The translations under genes were made by a program, and so were the position numbers. Of a DNA stretch of 58,203 nt, positions 53,260 to 58,203 are shown piece by piece; the stretch's first letter is position 1; each line of letters opens with the position of its first letter. Source of the DNA: Rhodocyclaceae bacterium UBA1310 (GTDB lineage: Bacteria; Pseudomonadota; Gammaproteobacteria; Burkholderiales; Rhodocyclaceae); NCBI GenBank assembly GCA_002307175.1, contig DBTS01000089.1:42959-101161 (forward strand), read 5' to 3'. The notes beneath the pieces are model-generated. The model was not told the DNA's origin. It made no database searches and was given only the letters and a program-made list of their open reading frames with translations.

Positions 53260-54196
53260 AACTGAGCAGGCGCTCGAAACGCCTCTCGGTGAGTTCCTGC
53301 GGGGCCAGTTCGGAGAGCTGGCGCAATGCTTCCTGCAGGGCACGCTTGAGTGTTACCGCCATGGCGCGATGATCGCGATGCGCACCACCGATGGGCTCAT
53401 TGACGATCTTGTCGATCAGGCCCAGGGATTTCAGGCGGGCCGCCGTGATCCCCATGATTTCGGCCGCCTCGGGAGCCTTGTCGGCACTCTTCCAGAGAAT
53501 CGACGCACAACCTTCGGGGGAAATCACCGAATAGGTGGAAAACTGCAGCATGTTGAGCTGGTCAGCCACAGCAATCGCCAACGCTCCGCCCGAACCACCT
53601 TCACCAATCACGGTGGCGATGATGGGCACGCGCAATTCAGACATGGCGTAAAGGTTGTGACCAATGGCTTCGGACTGGCCACGCTCTTCGGCATCAATGC
53701 CGGGGTAGGCTCCGGGAGTATCCACGAAGGTGAACACCGGCATGCCGAATTTTTCGGCCAGCTTCATCAGGCGCAATGCCTTGCGATAGCCCTCGGGACG
53801 CGGCATACCGAAGTTGCGGGCGATCTTTTCCTTGGTGTCACGGCCCTTCTGATGGCCAATCACCATGCAGCTGCGGCCATTGAACCGGGCTATCCCGCCA
53901 ATGATGGCTTGATCATCGGCAAAGGCGCGATCCCCGTGCAACTCCGTAAAATCAGTAAAGATGTGTTCTACGTAGTCGAGCGTATAGGGGCGGTTCGCGT
54001 GGCGTGCCACTTGGGCAATCTGCCACGGCGTGAGCTTGGAATAGACTTCCTTGGTCAGCGCCTGCCGTTTCACTTCCAGGCGCGCGATTTCTTCGGAGAT
54101 GTCGACTGCGGAATCATCCTGCACGAAACGGAGTTCCTCGATCTTGGTTTCCAGATCGGCAATCGGCTGCTCAAAGTCAAGAAATGTAGTCTTCAC
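53231..54196 (-). CDS. accA: Acetyl-CoA carboxylase carboxyltransferase subunit alpha
   Basis: AccA with AccD transfers the carboxyl group from biotin to acetyl-CoA, the first step of fatty acid synthesis. The 321-residue product has the coiled N-terminus (TFLDFEQPIADLETKIEELR, shown from TFLDFEQPIADL), DRAFADDQAIIGG, FVDTPGAYPGIDAEERGQSE (shown from FVDTPGAYPG) and GEGGSGGALAI. The start is GTG at 54196 with a weak ribosome site. The 162-base gap upstream shows no clear promoter. Confidence 0.97.
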   Translation of the reverse strand: MKTTFLDFEQPIADLETKIEELRFVQDDSAVDISEEIARLEVKRQALTKEVYSKLTPWQIAQVARHANRPYTLDYVEHIFTDFTELHGDRAFADDQAIIGGIARFNGRSCMVIGHQKGRDTKEKIARNFGMPRPEGYRKALRLMKLAEKFGMPVFTFVDTPGAYPGIDAEERGQSEAIGHNLYAMSELRVPIIATVIGEGGSGGALAIAVADQLNMLQFSTYSVISPEGCASILWKSADKAPEAAEIMGITAARLKSLGLIDKIVNEPIGGAHRDHRAMAVTLKRALQEALRQLSELAPQELTERRFERLLSYGKFKELAA

Positions 54197-54358
54197 TGGA
54201 TTCGCTACTGAAACTTTGGAAGGGGTGCATTGTACCTGATCGGCGCGAGAGCATCGCCTGCTTAGGTGCCTATTTAAATCAACAGCTTAGCACAAAGCAA
54301 ACAATACGCATGCGTATGGAGAGCGCACAGACAGGCTTTTTCAGGCGACGATCTATGT

Positions 54359-55828
54359 TCACGCAGGGCTCACCAGGCAGGTACAGATTTCATGGTCTGC
54401 GCCGAATTCACGGCCTGGCAGCAGAGTAAGCCTGAAAGTCTGCCCACACAGGGAGAGGAACAGATTCGGGCTGAGTGCAACAGGCGAGCCGGGAAGAATC
54501 AGACGGACGGTCGAACCTGGCATCAACGGGTCCAGCAGCAGTGCAGGCAGCTGCAATGCCCCATCCCGCGCGAGAACTCTCACCGCCTTCTCGCCAAACA
54601 GCTCAATACCAAGCTGGCTGTGTACTGCACCCTCATGACGCACACGACGCACGACACCAATCCGCCAGAAATCGGCATCCTCCGGGCGCAGACCAACCAG
54701 CATTCCGACCCTGGCACCTTCACCCTGGCCCTGAGGTACGTCGACCCCGATGCCCTGACGGCTGACATCGTGTACGGCCCACTGGCGCAAAGCCACCGGA
54801 TCTTCCCTGCCTTCAAGGTTGGCCAGCACCTCATCAATCCCCAGCACGACAAACATCGCCCCCGGCATTTCATGGCGCTTCTGTCTGCGCAGCGGCGCAA
54901 CACCCGACCAGCGCCGGATCATGTAGGCCAGCACATTGGCCAGTCCGCCGGCCCCGGCGGCGTGGCGCAGAATGAAACCGGGGGGCACATTTCCAGCAGA
55001 CGCAAGCTCCAGCAGGGACTGCAGGGAATCAACCGCCATCGCCCCGGAAAAAAAACGCGGCATGTTCGTCTGGTTTGGCAACTGCAGCACCCGTGCCGGA
55101 GGCGCCGCAAGGGCCACATCCACCCAGTACAGCGACACAGTACTGGGGAAAGTACTCAGTTCAAGCCGGGAGAGCACGTAATGCACCAGACGCGAAGCCA
55201 GCTCCAGGCTTCCAGCATCCAGCTGCTCCAGGCCAAGACTATAGAGGGCAATCACACGCAGATACTCCAGCTCGGCGGTCTGCGTCAGATCGCGATCCTG
55301 CCGCAGGCGCACGGCCTGCCGTGCAACACCGGCCTGTTCAGCGAGGCGATAGGCGAGATTCAGGCGCGCCCAGATGTCGTGCCCCGACGGATCGCCATGC
55401 AAAGCATTCCACTTGAGCAGATTCGAAGCTGCCCGCGTGGCCCGCACGGCAATCTGCGCAATCAACGCGGGCTCCACATCCTCGGCCCCGGCTGCGAGTG
55501 TGATCAAAAGCTCACCATAAATATCCAGGACCATCGCCCAGCAGCCCTGAATCTGCTTCCAGCGGCGGCGTTGCTCCGCCGGCATGCCGCTGGCACCCGC
55601 CTCAAGATATTGATCCGTGCACTGGCGTGCCGGTGCTTGCAGGGCTTCATCCAGCGCAAAGAGCATCTGCGCTTTCTCGACAAAGCCCAGATCCACGTTG
55701 CCGACCAAAGATTCCAGCCAGGGCTGGAGTTCATCGAATGCAGCCTCAGGCACACCTTGAAGGGCGGCATTCACCGCATTCTCCAAGGCGCGTCGGTCTG
55801 ACAGGGGATGAACAGTGTTGTTACGCAT
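54359..55828 (-). CDS. Protein of unknown function with PilZ-like C-terminal segment
   Basis: I do not recognise a named family. The 489-residue product is soluble, with no signal peptide or membrane helix. Residues 1-330 are mainly helical and Ala/Leu-rich. The C-terminal third has VHDVSRQGIGVDVP and VGMLVGLRPEDADFWRIGVVRRV, then GIELFGEKAV, which resembles the D/NxSxxG core and second strand of PilZ domains that bind cyclic di-GMP; the preceding RxxxR is only partly matched (REDPVALRQW). ATG 55828 has AGAGG upstream. It stands alone between accA and thyA. Cyclic di-GMP binding is a hypothesis. Confidence 0.75.
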   Translation of the reverse strand: MRNNTVHPLSDRRALENAVNAALQGVPEAAFDELQPWLESLVGNVDLGFVEKAQMLFALDEALQAPARQCTDQYLEAGASGMPAEQRRRWKQIQGCWAMVLDIYGELLITLAAGAEDVEPALIAQIAVRATRAASNLLKWNALHGDPSGHDIWARLNLAYRLAEQAGVARQAVRLRQDRDLTQTAELEYLRVIALYSLGLEQLDAGSLELASRLVHYVLSRLELSTFPSTVSLYWVDVALAAPPARVLQLPNQTNMPRFFSGAMAVDSLQSLLELASAGNVPPGFILRHAAGAGGLANVLAYMIRRWSGVAPLRRQKRHEMPGAMFVVLGIDEVLANLEGREDPVALRQWAVHDVSRQGIGVDVPQGQGEGARVGMLVGLRPEDADFWRIGVVRRVRHEGAVHSQLGIELFGEKAVRVLARDGALQLPALLLDPLMPGSTVRLILPGSPVALSPNLFLSLCGQTFRLTLLPGREFGADHEICTCLVSPA

Positions 55829-55972
55829 CAACGGCCTCTTGAACCTTTACCAATCAACACGTTAGAAAATTGAGACCAATGCCCCGGGTAAATTTCAGAC
55901 CCGCACTGAATTCAGCCGGGACCCGGATCAGGCTAGAATCAGGAACTTGATCCAGAAATATTCCCCTACCCC

Positions 55973-56767
55973 ATGCGTCAATACCTCGACCTGATGCGCC
56001 ATGTTCTTGAGCGCGGCAACACCAAGACCGACCGCACCGGTACCGGCACCCGCTCGGTGTTTGGCTGGCAGATGCGTTTCGATCTGGCGGAAGGCTTCCC
56101 GATGCTGACAACCAAGAAGCTGCACCAGAAATCCATCATCCACGAACTGCTGTGGTTCCTGCAAGGTGATACCAATATCAGCTACCTGAAGGACAACGGC
56201 GTGTCGATCTGGAACGAATGGGCCGACGCCAATGGTGACCTAGGTCCGGTCTACGGCAAACAGTGGCGCCGTTGGGAGGCGCCGGACGGGCGCAGTATCG
56301 ACCAGATCACGCAATTAATCGAAGGGCTCAAGAAGAATCCAGATTCCCGGCGCCATCTGGTGTGCGCCTGGAATCCCGCCGACGTTGACCACATGGCCCT
56401 GCCACCGTGCCACGCCCTCTTCCAGTTCTACGTGGCAGACGGCAAACTCTCATGCCAGCTCTATCAGCGCAGTGCCGATATTTTCCTTGGTGTTCCCTTC
56501 AATATAGCCAGCTATGCGCTGCTCACATTGATGATTGCACAGGTGTGCGGGTTCCAGCCCGGCGAATTCGTGCACACCCTCGGCGACGCCCATCTCTATC
56601 TGAATCACCTCGAACAGGCCCGGCTACAGCTTGCCCGCGAACCGCGCCCGCTGCCACGCATGCGCCTGAACCCGGAAGTGACTGATCTGTTTGCCTTCCG
56701 CTTTGAGGATTTCACGCTTGAAGGCTATGACCCGCATCCGCATATCGCCGGCAAGGTTGCCGTATGA
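55973..56767 (+). CDS. thyA: Thymidylate synthase
   Basis: ThyA makes dTMP from dUMP using methylene-tetrahydrofolate. The 264-residue product is a standard ThyA: DRTGTGTRSVFG, the catalytic Cys in LPPCHALFQFYV, CQLYQRSADIFLGVPFNIASY (shown from QRSADIFLGVPFN) and HTLGDAHLYLNH. No clear ribosome site precedes ATG 55973; a -10-like TAGAAT is at 55934-55939. It overlaps folA by four bases, coupling the enzyme that oxidises folate to the one that restores it. Confidence 0.98.
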   Translation: MRQYLDLMRHVLERGNTKTDRTGTGTRSVFGWQMRFDLAEGFPMLTTKKLHQKSIIHELLWFLQGDTNISYLKDNGVSIWNEWADANGDLGPVYGKQWRRWEAPDGRSIDQITQLIEGLKKNPDSRRHLVCAWNPADVDHMALPPCHALFQFYVADGKLSCQLYQRSADIFLGVPFNIASYALLTLMIAQVCGFQPGEFVHTLGDAHLYLNHLEQARLQLAREPRPLPRMRLNPEVTDLFAFRFEDFTLEGYDPHPHIAGKVAV

Positions 56768-57267
56768 GCGGCAAGCCTGAACTGGCGATCATCGTCGCGC
56801 GCGCTCGCAACGGCATCATCGGGCGCAACAACACCCTGCCCTGGCGCCTGCGCGATGATCTGCAGCAATTCAAGCAGCGCACCAGCGGTCACACCATCAT
56901 CATGGGTCGCAAGACCTGGGAATCCCTCGGCCGCCCGCTGCCCAACCGGCGCCATCTGGTGATCAGCCGGCAGACCGACTACCCCGTGCCCGAGGGAATT
57001 GAACTGTACTCGTCCCTGGAAGCAGCCATCGCGGCATGCCCCTCCACGGAAACCGCCTATGTGATTGGCGGCGAGGAAATCTATCGGCAGGCCATGCTGC
57101 TGGCAGACGTACTGTGGATCAGCGAAGTCGACGCAGAAGTCCGCGGTGACGCCTGTTTTCCGGATTTCTCCATCGGGCAGTTCCAGGAAGTCGGGCGCGA
57201 ACATTTTGCGTCTGGCGAACGAAATGAATTTGCCTTTGATGTCGTGGAATACCGTCGCGTAGCGTAA
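56764..57267 (+). CDS. folA: Dihydrofolate reductase
   Basis: FolA reduces dihydrofolate to tetrahydrofolate. The 167-residue product has the type I chromosomal layout: IIVARARNGIIGRNNTLPWRL with the Trp-Arg-Leu active-site segment (shown from GIIGRNNTLPW), IIMGRKTWESLGRPLPNR and VIGGEEIYRQAM. Length and sequence match the ordinary enzyme, not a trimethoprim-resistance variant. It overlaps thyA by four bases. Confidence 0.97.
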   Translation: MSGKPELAIIVARARNGIIGRNNTLPWRLRDDLQQFKQRTSGHTIIMGRKTWESLGRPLPNRRHLVISRQTDYPVPEGIELYSSLEAAIAACPSTETAYVIGGEEIYRQAMLLADVLWISEVDAEVRGDACFPDFSIGQFQEVGREHFASGERNEFAFDVVEYRRVA

Positions 57268-57281
57268 AGCTGCGTTTCCAA

Positions 57282-57313
57282 CGTCGTTTCACCGCACTGA
57301 GCGGTGAACGACG
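57282..57313 (+). terminator. Long hairpin between folA and argG
   Basis: A 13-bp stem with one bulged T (57282-57295 with 57301-57313) and a five-base loop, 15 bases after the folA stop. The following tract is not T-rich, and a -10-like TACAAT lies at 57317-57322, so it may be a factor-dependent terminator or a regulatory structure of the argG leader. Confidence 0.5.
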
Positions 57314-57361
57314 CGTTACAATACGTGTTTCCCCCTGCTTTTTTGCGTGAGATAAGTCGCT

Positions 57362-58203
57362 ATGGCTGCAACCATCCTCCAGAAGATCCCCGTTGGTGAG
57401 CGTGTCGGTATTGCCTTTTCAGGGGGGCTGGATACCAGCGCCGCCGTGCACTGGATGCGCTCCAAAGGGGCTACCCCCTGTGCCTATACAGCCAACCTCG
57501 GCCAGCCGGACGAGAGCGACTATGAAGAAATTCCGCGCAAAGCCCGCGCCTACGGTGCAGAGCTTGCACGCCTGATCGACTGTCGCCCGCAACTCGTGGC
57601 CGAAGGCATCGCCGCAATCCAGTGCGGAGCCTTCCACATCAAATGTGGCGGCAACACCTATTTCAACACCACCCCACTGGGCCGCGCAGTCACGGGCACC
57701 GCGCTGGTGGTGGCCATGAAGGAAGACGGCGTCAACATCTGGGGCGACGGCTCAACCTTCAAGGGCAACGATATCGAGCGCTTCTACCGCTACGGTCTGC
57801 TCGCCAATCCGGCACTCAAGATCTACAAGCCCTGGCTGGACCAGGACTTCATCAATGAGCTCGGCGGCCGCAAGGAAATGAGCGAATACCTCATTGCCAA
57901 CGGGTTCGATTACAAGATGAGCGTGGAAAAGGCCTATTCGACCGACTCCAACATGCTCGGCGCCACGCACGAAGCCAAAGATCTGGAATTTCTCAACAAC
58001 GGCATGCAGATCGTCAAACCCATCATGGGGGTGGCTTTCTGGCGGGATGATGTGGTGGTCAAGCCCGAAACCGTGAGCGTCCGCTTCGAAGAAGGCGTGC
58101 CGGTCGCGATCAATGGCCGCAGCTTTGCCAACGCTGTGGAACTGTTCACGGAAGCCAATGTGATCGGTGGCCGTCACGGCCTGGGCATGAGCGACCAGAT
58201 CGA
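57362..58203 (+). CDS. argG: Argininosuccinate synthase, N-terminal part
   Basis: ArgG condenses citrulline and aspartate in arginine synthesis. The first 280 codons are in the window; the gene runs off the right edge. The product starts MAATILQKIPVGERVGIAFSGG with the PP-loop SGGLDTSAAVHWM, followed by YTANLGQPDE, CGGNTYFNTTPLGRAVTGTAL (shown in part as NTTPLGRAVTGT) and EKAYSTDSNMLGATHEAKDLE in shorter form. The sequence belongs to the longer E. coli-like group. The partial length is otherwise normal, with no frameshift seen. Confidence 0.97.
   Translation, partial: MAATILQKIPVGERVGIAFSGGLDTSAAVHWMRSKGATPCAYTANLGQPDESDYEEIPRKARAYGAELARLIDCRPQLVAEGIAAIQCGAFHIKCGGNTYFNTTPLGRAVTGTALVVAMKEDGVNIWGDGSTFKGNDIERFYRYGLLANPALKIYKPWLDQDFINELGGRKEMSEYLIANGFDYKMSVEKAYSTDSNMLGATHEAKDLEFLNNGMQIVKPIMGVAFWRDDVVVKPETVSVRFEEGVPVAINGRSFANAVELFTEANVIGGRHGLGMSDQI

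Noticed and set aside
54392..55801. A 469-codon plus-strand frame opposite the PilZ-like gene
   Set aside because: The minus frame has a good ribosome site, ordinary residue usage and PilZ-like motifs; the plus frame has Gln/His/Arg bias and no motif.
56764..57267. A trimethoprim-resistance type dihydrofolate reductase
   Set aside because: Length, active-site segment and pairing with thyA are those of an ordinary chromosomal folA.

Overview
The window is chromosomal DNA of moderately high G+C with dense, compact operons and no insertion sequence, phage, integrase or CRISPR array that I can see. The best fit is a betaproteobacterium. The run ndk-rlmN-pilW-rodZ-ispG-hisS-yfgM-bamB-der-hfq-hflX-hflK-hflC-(DUF2065)-hisZ-purA, followed by tRNA-Leu, rnr and rlmB, is the arrangement familiar from that class, and hisZ goes with the short-form HisG used there. 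I cannot name the genus.

Layout. 1-177 is the 3' end of ureG. 546-2207 is an exported pectate lyase with lipoprotein features; its promoter region carries two separate pairs of direct repeats. 2338-13246 is a complete core type II secretion operon in the unusual order L-M-N-F-G-H-I-J-K-C-D-E; no prepilin peptidase (gspO) lies nearby. 13413-19297 (minus) is an Opp-class ABC uptake operon: binding protein, two permeases and a double ATPase. A 529-bp divergent region at 19298-19826 contains an exact FNR-type box and a 22-bp perfect palindrome. 19827-21891 encodes a receiver/HD-GYP protein, an HPt protein and a lytic transglycosylase, facing an orphan cheB (minus). dnaE follows at 23134-26682. 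26760-29913 is an accessory patch of small, mostly uncharacterised genes: an exported barrel-like protein, a WbuC cupin, a small protein ending in a Gln-Ala repeat, a secreted protein and a small membrane-protein pair.

30002-49615 is the housekeeping block, nearly all on the minus strand: rlmB, rnr, two identical tRNA-Leu(CAG) genes, each with its own terminator, on the plus strand, purA, hisZ, hflC/K/X, hfq, der, bamB, yfgM, hisS, ispG, rodZ, pilW, rlmN and ndk. Then come a PAS-domain sensor kinase without a partner regulator, tilS and accA (minus), an uncharacterised 489-residue protein with a PilZ-like C-terminus, and thyA-folA-argG, with argG cut by the window end.

How the parts may work together. 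The pectate lyase and the type II system form a plausible enzyme-plus-exporter pair; a lipid-anchored surface enzyme would parallel pullulanase PulA. The ABC transporter could then import degradation products or peptides, but that link is inference. The minus-strand block couples translation, GTPases, outer-membrane assembly, isoprenoid synthesis and cell shape in tightly overlapping genes. I did not find a clearly new multi-gene system. The best leads are the pectate lyase control region, the FNR-box divergent region, the HD-GYP/HPt/transglycosylase unit with facing CheB, and the PilZ-like protein.
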